A DNA stretch of 34,809 nucleotides from Alphaproteobacteria bacterium HGW-Alphaproteobacteria-14 (lineage in GTDB: Bacteria > Pseudomonadota > Alphaproteobacteria > Sphingomonadales > Sphingomonadaceae). The stretch covers positions 1-34,809 of the forward strand of contig PHEL01000051.1 of assembly GCA_002842925.1 (NCBI GenBank), read 5' to 3'. This document shows, piece by piece, positions 1 to 8,588 of the stretch (within the stretch, counting starts at the first letter, position 1; each line of letters opens with the position of its first letter). The position numbers and the translations under genes are program-made. The notes under the pieces are model-generated. The model had not been told where the DNA came from and made no database searches. It was given only the letters and a program-made list of their open reading frames with translations.

Positions 1-1308
1 GGCATCAAGGCCAAGACGCATGTTGAGTTTGACGCGGCCCACAGCCGACAGGTCATAGCGTTCGGCATCGAAGAACAGGCCTTCGAACAATGCCTCGGCA
101 GTTTCCTTCGTCGGCGGTTCGCCCGGACGCATGACCTTGTAGATCGCCTCAAGGCCTTCATCACGGTTTTCGGCCTTGTCGACCTTGAGCGTGTTGCGGA
201 TCCACGGGCCGGTGTTGATTTCATCAATGTCGAGCAGTTCGAGCCGGTCGATCCCGGCCTTGTCGAATGCTTCGACGTGTTCGAGTGTCAATTCGTCACC
301 GGCTTCGATGTAGATGCGGCCCGTGCCTTCGTCGATCATGTCGCACGCGGCATAGCGGCTGACGACTTCCTCGGTCGGCAGCAGCAGATCAGCGAGGCCA
401 TCCTTGGCCGCCTTGTTGGCAGCGCGCGGGGAAATCTTCTGGCCGGCGGGGAACACTTCTTCGCCAGTGGCGGCGTCGATCAGCGGAAAGGTCGGTTTCG
501 ACCCGCGCCATTGTTCGGCCACGAACGGGATCTTCCATCCATCCCCCCCGCCTTTTTGGGTCGCGCGGTCCCACACCACGGTGTCATAGAAATGCTGGAG
601 GATTTCTTCGGCATCAAGGCCCAGCGCGTAAAGCAGCGCGGTGACCGGCAGCTTGCGCTTGCGGTCGATGCGGACGTTGACGATGTCCTTGGCGTCGAAT
701 TCGAAATCGAGCCACGAACCGCGATAGGGGATCACGCGGGCGGCAAACAGCAGCTTGCCCGACGAATGGGTCTTGCCGCGATCGTGATCGAACAGCACGC
801 CCGGCGACCGGTGCATCTGCGACACGATCACGCGTTCGGTGCCGTTGACGATAAAGGTGCCGTTGTCGGTCATGAGCGGCATGTCGCCCATGTAAACGTC
901 CTGCTCCTTGATATCGAGCACCGAACGGGTTTCGGTTTCCTGATCCACTTCGAACACGATCAGGCGCAACGTCACCTTCATCGGAGCGGCATAGGTGATC
1001 CCGCGCTGACGGCACTCGGTGGTGTCGTATTTGGGTTCTTCGAGTTCGTAGTGCACGAAATCAAGCTCGGCGGTGCCGGCGAAATCGCGGATCGGAAAGA
1101 CCGAGCGCAGCGTCTTTTCGAGGCCCGAGACATAGCCCGTCGCCTTGTCCGACCGCAGGAACTGTTCGTAGCTTTCGCGCTGCACCTCGATCAGGTTCGG
1201 CATCTGCACCACTTCGTGGATGTCGCCAAAGATCTTGCGGATGCGCTTTTTCGCGGTGCCCTCGGCCTTGCGGCTGCGGGTGACGGGCGACTTGGCCTTG
1301 GTTGCCAT
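1..1308 (-). CDS. rpoB: RNA polymerase beta subunit, N-terminal part (runs off window)
   Basis: The minus strand is open from ATG at 1308 to the window edge, giving the first 436 residues of RpoB. The protein starts [12 protein letters not shown] and continues into the conserved beta N-terminus ([19 protein letters not shown]). The last visible segment, [16 protein letters not shown], matches the conserved beta motif just before the fork and rifampicin region, so the rifampicin-resistance segment lies outside the window. The frame at position 1 agrees with the frame at the start, and an internal stretch near 520-600 also reads in frame, so no frameshift is evident. A weak Shine-Dalgarno (AGAGG) lies about 11 bases before the ATG. 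RpoB is the catalytic core subunit that holds the template and nascent RNA. It normally lies just downstream of rplL on the same strand; here it diverges from rplJ-rplL. Confidence 0.95.
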   Translation of the reverse strand, partial: MATKAKSPVTRSRKAEGTAKKRIRKIFGDIHEVVQMPNLIEVQRESYEQFLRSDKATGYVSGLEKTLRSVFPIRDFAGTAELDFVHYELEEPKYDTTECRQRGITYAAPMKVTLRLIVFEVDQETETRSVLDIKEQDVYMGDMPLMTDNGTFIVNGTERVIVSQMHRSPGVLFDHDRGKTHSSGKLLFAARVIPYRGSWLDFEFDAKDIVNVRIDRKRKLPVTALLYALGLDAEEILQHFYDTVVWDRATQKGGGDGWKIPFVAEQWRGSKPTFPLIDAATGEEVFPAGQKISPRAANKAAKDGLADLLLPTEEVVSRYAACDMIDEGTGRIYIEAGDELTLEHVEAFDKAGIDRLELLDIDEINTGPWIRNTLKVDKAENRDEGLEAIYKVMRPGEPPTKETAEALFEGLFFDAERYDLSAVGRVKLNMRLGLDA

Positions 1309-1777
1309 GGAGGAGTGTGCCTCTTTAGTTGTGCCGCGCGGAAGGTGTCCGCACAGGCTGGGAAATTCGCTGTGTCCGGCGCGATCGGGGTGCCATTCGG
1401 AAAACGCGCATAAGCCGCTCGCCTAACCCCGACCATGGCCGGTGCTGGCAGCAGCAATGATCATGTGCGTCGCGAAACTGGCTGGCGCTGCTTCCTTCCC
1501 GGACCGATCCACCGCGTATGAATCAGTCTTGCTCGAAGCCAACGCGAGGGGCGCATGTAGGAGTGGCCCTGCCCGCTGTCAATCGGTGCAATGCCAAACC
1601 CACCGCACCCTCGCCGCGATCTGCCGCGAACCGGAATGCCCGCCAGGCGATCTGTTCGCGTATGAGGTGCAATGAGGAATGATGCGAGTCCCCGCGCAGG
1701 CGGCGGCTCACTGCTTTTGCTTGACCTGCCTCTGCAAATCACTAATGGCCCTGCCGACCCTTTCGGGGGTCATCCGT
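1309..1777. other. rpoB-rplJ divergent intergenic region, no gene seen
   Basis: This stretch separates divergent rpoB and rplJ. Short open frames exist on both strands, but none resembles a known protein. It must hold the rpoB promoter (minus) and probably the rplJ promoter (plus), but I could not place either with confidence. Confidence 0.5.
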
Positions 1778-1850
1778 CCGAGACAGTTGGTGAAGGCAAT
1801 TGGGCCTTCTTAATTTCCAGCCTAGACGGGGAAACGAGATTTTGGCGGTC
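1778..1850 (+). promoter_or_regulatory. Putative L10 (rplJ) autoregulatory leader RNA
   Basis: The stretch has a perfect 6-bp hairpin (GAAGGC 1792-1797 with GCCTTC 1804-1809). A purine-rich GGTGAAGG precedes it, and TTAATTTCCAGCC follows. In other bacteria rplJ mRNA leaders bind L10-L12 and repress translation, and this layout upstream of rplJ recalls the alphaproteobacterial form from memory. No covariance-model search was possible, so the boundaries are approximate. Confidence 0.45.
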
Positions 1851-2010
1851 TTGCGCAAGCAATCGCCCGCGTGCCTGCCATGATGGCGGCACACACCCTC
1901 CTTCCCTTTCGACGGACTCGCCCGTGTTCGGAGCTTCGGCTCAGAGCGCGGACAAACGTAGCCGATCGTCCGGGAGCCATCCCGAACGGTCAAATGTGAA
2001 GGAGTATGGC

Positions 2011-2506
2011 ATGGATCGTTCGCAGAAAGCCGACGCGGTTGCCCAGCTCAATGCGGTCTTCAACGAGGTCCCGTAACCTCGGCATGACGGTGGCCCAGTC
2101 CACCGCCCTGCGCCTGAAGATGCGCGATGCTGGCGCCACCTACAAGGTTGCGAAGAACCGTCTCGCCAATCTCGCTCTTGAAAACACCGACTATGTCGGG
2201 CTGGGTGACATGCTCACTGGCCCGGTCGGGCTGGCCTGGTCGACTGACCCGGTCGCGGCTGCAAAGGCCGCTGTCGAATTCGCCAAAACGAACGACAAGC
2301 TCGAAATCGTCGGCGGTTCGATGGGTTCGGTCGTTCTCGATGAAGCCGGAATCAGGGCACTTGCCTCGATGCCCAGCCTCGACGAGCTGCGCGCCAAGCT
2401 TATCGGTCTGGTCAACGCCCCGGCGACGAAAATCGCCCAGGTCGTTACCGCACCCGCCGCGAAGGTCGCCCGTGTGTTTGCCGCTTACGCGGACAAGGCA
2501 GCCTAA
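2011..2506 (+). pseudogene. rplJ: 50S ribosomal protein L10, frameshifted by a short deletion
   Basis: L10 anchors the L7/L12 stalk on the large ribosomal subunit. The true start is ATG 2011 behind AAGGAG ([20 protein letters not shown]). After GTC at 2068-2070 the frame meets a stop at 2074-2076, and the rest of L10 resumes in the next frame from CGT 2072 ([17 protein letters not shown]...) to the stop at 2506. Family members read NEV-GVVVVT-RNLG here, so about six codons less one base (about 17 nt) are missing. Everything downstream is normal L10 ([30 protein letters not shown]). Because L10 is nearly indispensable, an assembly or sequencing deletion is likelier than real loss. Initiation at ATG 2084 would give a protein lacking about 30 N-terminal residues. 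rplL follows 80 bp downstream. Confidence 0.9.
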
Positions 2507-2586
2507 GAGACGTTTTTCGCCAGACGAAACAATCTTGGGGTTTTGGACATGGTGTCCGGCCCCGCCACAATTTGGAGTGAACCATC

Positions 2587-2958
2587 ATGGCCGATATTGC
2601 CAAGCTTGTAGAAGAACTTTCGAAGCTGACCGTGCTCGAAGCAGCCGATCTCGCCAAGGCCCTCGAAGAAGCATGGGGCGTTAGCGCCGCTGCTGCTGTC
2701 GCGGTTGCCGCTGGCCCGGCCGCTGCTGCCGAAGCTGTCGAAGAGCAGACCGAATTCGACGTTATCCTGACCGGCGACGGCGGGAAGAAGATCCAGGTCA
2801 TCAAGGAAGTCCGCGCCATCACCGGCCTCGGCCTGACCGAAGCCAAGACCCTCGTGGAATCGGCTCCGAAGGCGATCAAGGAAGGTGTCAACAAGGCTGA
2901 AGCCGAAGACATCAAGGGCAAGATCGAAGCAGCCGGCGGCACCGTCGAGCTCAAGTAA
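2587..2958 (+). CDS. rplL: 50S ribosomal protein L7/L12
   Basis: This 123-residue acidic protein matches L7/L12 over its full usual length. Residues 1-30 form the N-terminal dimerisation and L10-binding helices ([22 protein letters not shown]). An Ala-rich hinge covers about 31-52. The C-terminal domain carries the conserved [20 protein letters not shown] and [14 protein letters not shown] segments that contact elongation factors. The start is ATG 2587 behind GGAG (TTTGGAGTGAACCATC). It is the second gene of the rplJ-rplL pair and is followed by a strong terminator at 3003-3035 instead of rpoB, so rpoBC must have a separate promoter. Confidence 0.98.
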   Translation: MADIAKLVEELSKLTVLEAADLAKALEEAWGVSAAAAVAVAAGPAAAAEAVEEQTEFDVILTGDGGKKIQVIKEVRAITGLGLTEAKTLVESAPKAIKEGVNKAEAEDIKGKIEAAGGTVELK

Positions 2959-3002
2959 GCCTGGATTAGGTTTTGCGGGTGTCTTGAAGCACTCGCAGAG
3001 AG

Positions 3003-3035
3003 AAGGGCGGTGCCAGCAATGGTGCCGCCCTTTTT
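3003..3035 (+). terminator. Intrinsic terminator after rplL
   Basis: A 10-bp stem (GGGCGGTGCC pairing with GGTGCCGCCC through two G-U pairs) has a 6-nt loop and is followed by five T. It closes the rplJL transcript and isolates the curli genes from ribosomal transcription. Confidence 0.85.
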
Positions 3036-3188
3036 GCGCATGGCTGGCTCAGGCGCGTTTGGCATCATCCTGCGGTTTTGTTTCATTTTGGGCGCGATTA
3101 ACCGTTTTACGCCAACCAGCGGGAATTAACGCGTAAATTGCAACCGTCTCGGATCGGGACGATTCGAAAGGCGATCAATCGAAGTTGC

Positions 3189-3216
3189 TTTACACTCTGT
3201 TAATTACCCCTAACAT
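3189..3216 (+). promoter_or_regulatory. Candidate sigma-70-type promoter for csgFG
   Basis: TTTACA (3189-3194) and TAACAT (3211-3216) are separated by 16 bases in an AT-richer stretch about 95 bp before csgF. The rest of the 2959-3310 gap holds the rplL terminator and no recognisable gene. The assignment is by consensus only. Confidence 0.35.
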
Positions 3217-3310
3217 CTGGTTGTCGATTCGCCAAATCGTCACCTATTTGGAATATGAGCAATAAAGGGTTCATACCAATCTGTATCCTTGGGTAAGTTT
3301 GGGGGGACTT

Positions 3311-3730
3311 ATGTCGATCGTTAAGTTTGGTCTACTTGTTGTCGCATTGGTTTGCGCCAGTCCGGCAGTTTCGCAAGATGTGGTCTATCGGCCCATCAGC
3401 CCCACGTTTGGCGGCAATCCGTTCAATTCGAGCCACGTGTTGGGCGTTGCCAACGCCAACAACGACAAGCGCGATCCGCGCGCAGCGAGCACCAATTCTC
3501 AGGCCGATATTTTTGCCCGCCAGCTGCAATCGCGGCTGCTTTCGGCGTTGTCTTCACAGATTGTCGATGCGATTTTCGGCGACAACCCGCAGGAAAGCGG
3601 CATCATCAGCTTCGGCGGTCAGACGATCGAATTCTTCCGCAGCCTCGATGAAGTGACGCTGATCATCCGCAATGATGAAACCGGTGAAGAAACCCGGATC
3701 GTCATTCCGCTCTTCATTGAAGTGAACTGA
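3311..3730 (+). CDS. csgF: Curli assembly/nucleation protein CsgF
   Basis: The 139-aa product has a signal peptide (MSIVKFGLLVVALVCASPAVSQ) and then the CsgF signature YRPISPTFGGNPFNSSHVLG, a good match to the family N-terminus that plugs into the CsgG pore. The C-terminal half (FGGQTIEFFRSLDEVTLIIRNDETGEE) is also family-typical. CsgF couples the outer-membrane CsgG channel to nucleation of the amyloid fibre at the cell surface. I chose ATG 3311 rather than the in-frame TTG at 3299, because the purine run GGGGGGA just before it is a good ribosome-binding site. csgG starts 6 bp after the stop, so the two are certainly cotranscribed. Confidence 0.93.
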   Translation: MSIVKFGLLVVALVCASPAVSQDVVYRPISPTFGGNPFNSSHVLGVANANNDKRDPRAASTNSQADIFARQLQSRLLSALSSQIVDAIFGDNPQESGIISFGGQTIEFFRSLDEVTLIIRNDETGEETRIVIPLFIEVN

Positions 3731-3736
3731 GCAGGG

Positions 3737-4714
3737 ATGATGCACCGTTTCCTTACCCTCGGCTCAGTCGCTCTTGCAGCACTCGCGTTGGGTGGCTGCA
3801 TGAGCATTCCTCAGGACGGACGCAATTCGCTGCCGACCACTACCAGTCTCGCCTATTTCCCGAAAAAGACCCAGACCCAGAACCTGCTCAACCAATTGCC
3901 CGCACCGCAGCGCCCGGTCGCGATTGCGGTCTATGGCTTCACCGATCAGACCGGGCAGTTCAAGCCGAGTGAAACGGGGCAAACCTTGTCGCGTGCTGTG
4001 ACGCAGGGCGCCAGTTCAATGCTGGTCAAGGCGTTGCAGGATGCAGGCAACCGCAACTGGTTTACCGTGGTCGAGCGCGAGCGGTTGGATAACCTGCTGC
4101 GCGAACGCCAGATCATCGGCGAGATGCGCAAGCGGTATCTGGGTGAACAGGAAGTCGATCCGGCCGCCCTGCCGGCCTTGCTGTTCGCCGGCGTGCTGCT
4201 CGAAGGCGGGATTGTCGGTTATGATACCAACACCGTCACCGGCGGCGCGGGCGCGGCGTTCCTCGGCATCGGCGCGCGGACGGAATATCGGCAGGACATG
4301 GTGACCGTTTATTTGCGCGCGGTATCGGTGCGCACAGGCGAAGTGCTGGCCAATGTTACCGCGTCCAAGACCATCGCCAGCCAGGCACTCGGCGCCAGCG
4401 CATTCAAGTTCGTGGCATTCCGCGAACTGCTCGAAGCCGAAGCCGGGATCACCTCGAACGAGCCCGATCAGGTCGCCCTCCAGCAGGCGATCGAAAAGGC
4501 AGTTTACGGCATGGTGCTCGAAGGGATCGAACTCGACCTGTGGCGGTTTGAAGACATGGCGGCCGCACAGCCGCTGATCGCCGCCTACCGGGCCGAGCGT
4601 GACGGAGTTTATGATGCCAGCGACATCCAGAAAGCGATCAAGCGCGCAGGTTCACTGACCGCGATGACTGTGGTGGATCCTGACAAGGAAGATAAACGTC
4701 GCGACGGATCGTGA
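3737..4714 (+). CDS. csgG: Curli secretion channel lipoprotein CsgG
   Basis: CsgG forms the nonameric outer-membrane pore that exports curlin subunits. The 325-aa product begins with a lipoprotein signal whose lipobox (LALGGC) places the lipidated cysteine at residue 21. Conserved CsgG segments follow: VAIAVYGFTDQTGQFK, NWFTVVERERLDNLLRERQII, LLFAGVLLEGGIVGYDTNT, EYRQDMVTVYLRAVSVRTGEVL and a C-terminal helix region ending in YGMVLEGIELDLWRF. The C-terminus has an extra 50 or so residues beyond the core fold. The start is ATG 3737 (a second ATG follows at 3740) behind GAGCAGGG. It sits directly behind csgF and is followed by 488 bp without a gene before the first curlin. Confidence 0.95.
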   Translation: MMHRFLTLGSVALAALALGGCMSIPQDGRNSLPTTTSLAYFPKKTQTQNLLNQLPAPQRPVAIAVYGFTDQTGQFKPSETGQTLSRAVTQGASSMLVKALQDAGNRNWFTVVERERLDNLLRERQIIGEMRKRYLGEQEVDPAALPALLFAGVLLEGGIVGYDTNTVTGGAGAAFLGIGARTEYRQDMVTVYLRAVSVRTGEVLANVTASKTIASQALGASAFKFVAFRELLEAEAGITSNEPDQVALQQAIEKAVYGMVLEGIELDLWRFEDMAAAQPLIAAYRAERDGVYDASDIQKAIKRAGSLTAMTVVDPDKEDKRRDGS

Positions 4715-5202
4715 CGCCTGACTGATTTCCCGCACGGTCTGCAAGCCGGGCGGGACTAACGAGAGAAGGCGCAGGAATAGCGCCGCTCGGGCCGCAAAAA
4801 ATATGCACGCAAAGGAGCTGCAACTCCAATGCGCGCAGTAACAGGTATGCGATTACCTACGTAGCCCGGCGTCTTATCGCGCAGTGGCCAACGGTCGGTG
4901 TCGCCTATCGTTAGGGCGGATGCAACCATGAATACCGAGCAGTCCGGTGCCATCAGCCTCATCAACCCGCGTGCGGGGTGTGCCTGCGTCGGCGTTCGCC
5001 GTTGCGCTCCCAATTTTCGTCCAGAACTCCCCGGACCCCAGCCAGCGCAGTTTCTGCTCCAAGGCCGGTCACGGCGGCTTCTGGCCCACTCGATTCCAGG
5101 CAGGGCCTTGCGCCCCGTCTGGCTACGTGTCGCCGCGGCATTAGACCTCGGATCGCAATAACAAAAGAAGTCGCAAATCACTCAACAACGAAGGAACATG
5201 AG
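4715..5202 (+). promoter_or_regulatory. 488-bp non-coding region upstream of the curlin genes
   Basis: No convincing gene is present; short open frames on both strands look random. The region very likely carries the promoter and regulator sites of the curlin operon. Small inverted repeats are visible, such as AGGTA-N6-TACCT around 4844-4859. I cannot assign a promoter or a CsgD-like binding site. Confidence 0.4.
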
Positions 5203-6864
5203 ATGAAAAAGACTATTCTTACCAGCGCCAGCATCTTGGCGCTGTCCATCGCCGCTCCGGCTTTTGCCCAGAGCAACACCTCGACTGTGACCCAGACGGG
5301 CACTGACCAGACCGCCGAAGTGACCCAGAGCGGCGCTGACGACGTTTCGACCATTACCCAGTCGAACGCCGACAACTCGGCCGAAGTGAATCAGGCTGGC
5401 GGCCTTGGCGGCACGTCAACCATTACCCAGAGCGGTGCCGAAAATACTGCAACGGTCAATCAGACCGATGACGGCGACGATGGCTTTTTCGTGCCCAACG
5501 CCGTTCCGCCGAGCTCAATTTCAACGGTTGACCAGTCCGGCGATGGCAACGAAGCGACGGTGAACCAGAACACCCAGACCCAGCTGTTCGCCAACAATTC
5601 GGCGATCAACCAGTCCGGCAGTGACAATTACGCGTCGGTGACACAGTTCGATGACGAGCAGACCTCGACCGTCAATCAGACCTCAAGCGGCAACAGCGCG
5701 TCTGTGACCCAGGGTGTGCTGCAGATGGGCGGCGACACGTCCTTCAACAACAATTCGTTGATCAATCAGGGCACGGGCGATTTCAACATTGCCACCGTAA
5801 GCCAGACCGGGTTCAACGGGGAAAGCAACGTCAATCAGCAGGGTTCGGGCAATGACGCCTCGCTCGATCAGTCGGGCAACGGCAACGACAGCAATATTGA
5901 CCAGACCGGCAATAATGCACTCGCCACGGTAATCCAGAGCGCTGCCAACAACGTTTCGGACATCACCCAGACCGATGATGCCGGTGGTATCGCCAGCGTG
6001 ACCCAGTCGGGCTCGGACAATGAATCCGACATCCTTCAAACCTCGGTCAATTCTGTTGCGACTGTCATCCAGTCGGGCAACAACAACGACAGCTCCCTGA
6101 TCCAGGGCCGCAGCGCGGGCAACGCGTTCCAGACCAACGGCCAGCAGGCGCTGATCACCCAGTCGGGCAATGACAACCGCACCACTGCCCTGCAGAGCGG
6201 TTCGAGCGGCGACCTCAATGTGCTCCAGAGCGGTAACCGCAACGAAGCCGACGTGCTTCAGATCGGGTTTGACAACAGCGCGGGCGACAACACCGGCCTC
6301 GCCGGGATCTCCCAGGAGGGCAGTGACAATGATGCGTTTGTCACGCAATCGGGCCAGCTGTCGGAAGCCTTCATTGCTCAGCTCGGCGACTTCAACACGG
6401 CTACCATCACCCAGTCGGTCAACAATGCGCCGAATCCCGCCGGTGGCCCCGATCCGCGCGTTGCAATTGCCTTCATTGCTCAGGTCGGCGACAACAACAC
6501 CAGTTCGATCAACCAGTTCGGCGGCAACAGCACCAACTCGGCACGTCTGCAGACGGCCAGCAACGTGCAGGGCGGCTCGGACAACACCAGCACGATCAGC
6601 CAGACCAACAGCTTCATTGCAGCTTCGGCTTCGGAAAACGCTGCTGAGGTGAACCAGTTCGGAAACAACAACCTGTCGTCGGTGATCCAGGATGGCGTGT
6701 TGAACGATGTGCTGGTTGACCAGTCGGGTAGCGACAACGAATCGCTGATCACGCAGACCGGCAGCGGCAACACCGCCAGCGTGACGCAGTCGAGCGACTT
6801 CAACCTGTCGACCGTAACGCAAACGGGCACCGGCCACACCGCCACTGTCACGCAGGGCATGTGA
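5203..6864 (+). CDS. Very large curlin repeat protein 1 (major curli subunit, CsgA-like)
   Basis: This 553-aa protein has a clear signal peptide (MKKTILTSASILALSIAAPAFAQ). The rest is almost entirely curlin repeats of about 22 residues, with the pattern S-x-V/I-x-Q-x-G-x-x-N-x-A/S-x-V-x-Q (for example STVDQSGDGNEATVNQ, SVTQSGSDNESDILQ). There are about two dozen units, compared with five in E. coli CsgA (151 aa). Regularly spaced Gln and Asn form the stacked ladders of the amyloid beta-solenoid. Cys is absent and Lys is essentially confined to the signal. It ends TATVTQGM. An in-frame ATG at 4978 is rejected: ATG 5203 has AAGGA at the right spacing and begins the signal peptide. A terminator-like hairpin follows, and then a second curlin. 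Confidence 0.92.
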   Translation: MKKTILTSASILALSIAAPAFAQSNTSTVTQTGTDQTAEVTQSGADDVSTITQSNADNSAEVNQAGGLGGTSTITQSGAENTATVNQTDDGDDGFFVPNAVPPSSISTVDQSGDGNEATVNQNTQTQLFANNSAINQSGSDNYASVTQFDDEQTSTVNQTSSGNSASVTQGVLQMGGDTSFNNNSLINQGTGDFNIATVSQTGFNGESNVNQQGSGNDASLDQSGNGNDSNIDQTGNNALATVIQSAANNVSDITQTDDAGGIASVTQSGSDNESDILQTSVNSVATVIQSGNNNDSSLIQGRSAGNAFQTNGQQALITQSGNDNRTTALQSGSSGDLNVLQSGNRNEADVLQIGFDNSAGDNTGLAGISQEGSDNDAFVTQSGQLSEAFIAQLGDFNTATITQSVNNAPNPAGGPDPRVAIAFIAQVGDNNTSSINQFGGNSTNSARLQTASNVQGGSDNTSTISQTNSFIAASASENAAEVNQFGNNNLSSVIQDGVLNDVLVDQSGSDNESLITQTGSGNTASVTQSSDFNLSTVTQTGTGHTATVTQGM

Positions 6865-6874
6865 CCTGATGTTT

Positions 6875-6908
6875 CCGGGCGGGGCACCAGTCCCGCCCGG
6901 GTTCGTTT
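6875..6908 (+). terminator. Hairpin between curlin 1 and curlin 2
   Basis: A perfect 9-bp GC-rich stem (CCGGGCGGG 6875-6883 with CCCGCCCGG 6892-6900) has an 8-nt loop. It is followed by GTTCGTTTTC, an interrupted T-run. It may terminate or attenuate transcription, or protect the 3' end of the curlin 1 message. Confidence 0.65.
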
Positions 6909-6952
6909 TCGGCAGGTCGCGATTCAGGCCTCTGCAATCGGAGTATAATCTA

Positions 6953-8515
6953 ATGAAAAAATCTATCTTTACCGGCGCCTCGATCCTGGCGCTGACCATC
7001 GCGGCTCCTGCCTTTGGCCAGAGCACCTCGACTATCGACCAGACCGGCGCCGACAACGTCGCGAGCGCTGACCAGAACGGCAGCAACACTTCTACGATCG
7101 ACCAGGACGCTCTCGGCGCCGGGGCTTTCGTGACGCAGGATGGCACGGGCAACATCTCGACCGTCATTCAGGTCGATGGTTCCACCAACAACTCGATCAA
7201 TCTGCCGGAAGATCCGGAGGCGACTGTTGTACAGAATGGCATCAACAACACCCAGACGACCAATCAGAACGCGGTTGCCCCGGGCTTCAACCTGGTCGGC
7301 AACACCACACAGACCGGCGCGGACAACTTCTCCGACATCGATCAGGACGCGCGTGGCCCCGGCTTTTCGGGTACAATCCGCACAAATGTGAACCAGACCG
7401 GCGGCGCAACCTCCACCATCACGCAGGAAGCCGCTAACACCGGCGCTCGGAATATCTTCGCAACCGTCAATCAGGACGATTCGATTTCCGACATCGATCA
7501 GCTGGCTTCGGGCAACAACGCGATTGGCCTCACCGCCAATGTGAACTCGTTCAGCGGTTCGGAATCGGACATCGACCAGACCGCATCGGGCGACAATTCC
7601 GGTGATCTGTTCGCTTCTGTCACGCAGAGCAATGGTGCGTTTTCGCGTGTCACCCAGACTGCGGCTGGTACAGCCTCGGTCACGCAGGACGCCATCGTCA
7701 CGCAGAACGGCGACAGTGACTCGTTCATCACTCAGACCTTCAATAATGATGGCTCGAACACCTTCCTTGCGACCGTCAATCAGGATGGTGATGGCAACCG
7801 GTCGAACATCACGCAGCGTGACCAAGGGTTCGGGATCATCGGCAATGCCGATGGCGGCCTGACTGCCTTCGTGAACCAGGACGGGGATCGCAACACTTCC
7901 GATCTGGTGCAGGAAAACAAGAGCGCGGACGCCAACATTACCCAAAGCGGGAATGACAACATCTCGACCGCGTTTCAGGGTGCTGCCGGGAATGATTTCA
8001 CGCTGCTGCAATCGGGCGATCTCAACACCTCGAACCTCAGCCAGACCGGTCTCAACAACGCGGCGGATGTGCTCCAGGCGGGCAATGGTGCGACCTCGAC
8101 CATCAATCAGAGCGGCCGTAATGATCTGGCCTTTGTCGATCAGCTGGTCGGATCTGACGGTTCGACCTCGCTCATCACCCAGACCGGCGCAGGCGGGCCG
8201 CGTTCGGAAAATTCGGCGAGTGTGATCCAGGCGGGTCTGGGCAATGGTTCGACAATCACCCAGGACGGGTTCAACAGCACGGCCAGCCTTGAGCAGTCGG
8301 GCGACAGTAACACCAGCACGATCACCCAGACCGGCACCGTCGATGGCTTTGGCAACCTTGCCGATGTCGAACAGAGCGGCAGCCTCAATACATCCATCGT
8401 TCTCCAGATCGGCTCGCTGAACTCGGCCACCGTTACGCAGTCGAGCGACAACAACAACTCGACTGTCAATCAGCTGGGCAACGGCAACACCGCCACTGTC
8501 ACGCAGGGTTTCTAA
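6953..8515 (+). CDS. Very large curlin repeat protein 2 (CsgA-like)
   Basis: This 520-aa protein is a paralogue of its upstream neighbour. The signal peptide is nearly the same (MKKSIFTGASILALTIAAPAFGQ) and it has the same ending (NTATVTQGF). In between are curlin repeats such as STIDQTGADNVASADQ and STITQTGTVDGFGNLADVEQ. The repeats are less regular than in curlin 1, with more Asp-rich inserts (QDARGPGFSG, QENKSADAN). It is expected to be exported through CsgG and to polymerise on the surface as a second amyloid subunit. The start is ATG 6953. The in-frame ATG at 6869 lies in the intergenic hairpin and is rejected. The sequence before the start (GGAGTATAATCTA) gives GGAG as the ribosome-binding site. 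Confidence 0.92.
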   Translation: MKKSIFTGASILALTIAAPAFGQSTSTIDQTGADNVASADQNGSNTSTIDQDALGAGAFVTQDGTGNISTVIQVDGSTNNSINLPEDPEATVVQNGINNTQTTNQNAVAPGFNLVGNTTQTGADNFSDIDQDARGPGFSGTIRTNVNQTGGATSTITQEAANTGARNIFATVNQDDSISDIDQLASGNNAIGLTANVNSFSGSESDIDQTASGDNSGDLFASVTQSNGAFSRVTQTAAGTASVTQDAIVTQNGDSDSFITQTFNNDGSNTFLATVNQDGDGNRSNITQRDQGFGIIGNADGGLTAFVNQDGDRNTSDLVQENKSADANITQSGNDNISTAFQGAAGNDFTLLQSGDLNTSNLSQTGLNNAADVLQAGNGATSTINQSGRNDLAFVDQLVGSDGSTSLITQTGAGGPRSENSASVIQAGLGNGSTITQDGFNSTASLEQSGDSNTSTITQTGTVDGFGNLADVEQSGSLNTSIVLQIGSLNSATVTQSSDNNNSTVNQLGNGNTATVTQGF

Positions 8516-8531
8516 GCCTCACGACTACAGT

Positions 8532-8568
8532 TCCGGGCGGGAGAGAACTCTCGCCCGGAGCACCTTTT
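8532..8568 (+). terminator. Hairpin between curlin 2 and the minor curlin
   Basis: A 12-bp stem (TCCGGGCGGGAG with CTCTCGCCCGGA, one G-U pair) has a tight AGAA loop, then GCACC and five T. It is a good intrinsic terminator. With the similar hairpin after curlin 1, it would let the cell make much more curlin than downstream products. Confidence 0.75.
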
Positions 8569-8588
8569 TCAGTTATAAGGATACCGCC

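Noticed and set aside
277..1413. 378-codon plus-strand frame in the rpoB region
   Set aside because: It is antisense to a clearly conserved rpoB.
1442..1675. Possible small gene in the rpoB-rplJ gap
   Set aside because: It has no ribosome-binding site, no recognisable product and Cys/Arg-rich random-like composition.
2060..2086. Programmed ribosomal frameshift in rplJ
   Set aside because: There is no slippery sequence, and relatives show missing codons; slippage would not restore the lost residues.
5683..7167. Long minus-strand open frame (494 codons) opposite the curlin genes
   Set aside because: It mirrors the codon bias of the repeats on the other strand. It has no start context or family resemblance, and it crosses the intergenic hairpin.
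6950..8011. Minus-strand open frame opposite curlin 2
   Set aside because: It is an antisense shadow of a repetitive GC-rich gene, with no protein features.
5203..8515. Regular repeats that could suggest a CRISPR array
   Set aside because: The repeats are protein-level curlin units in a continuous frame. DNA copies vary throughout and there are no unique spacers.
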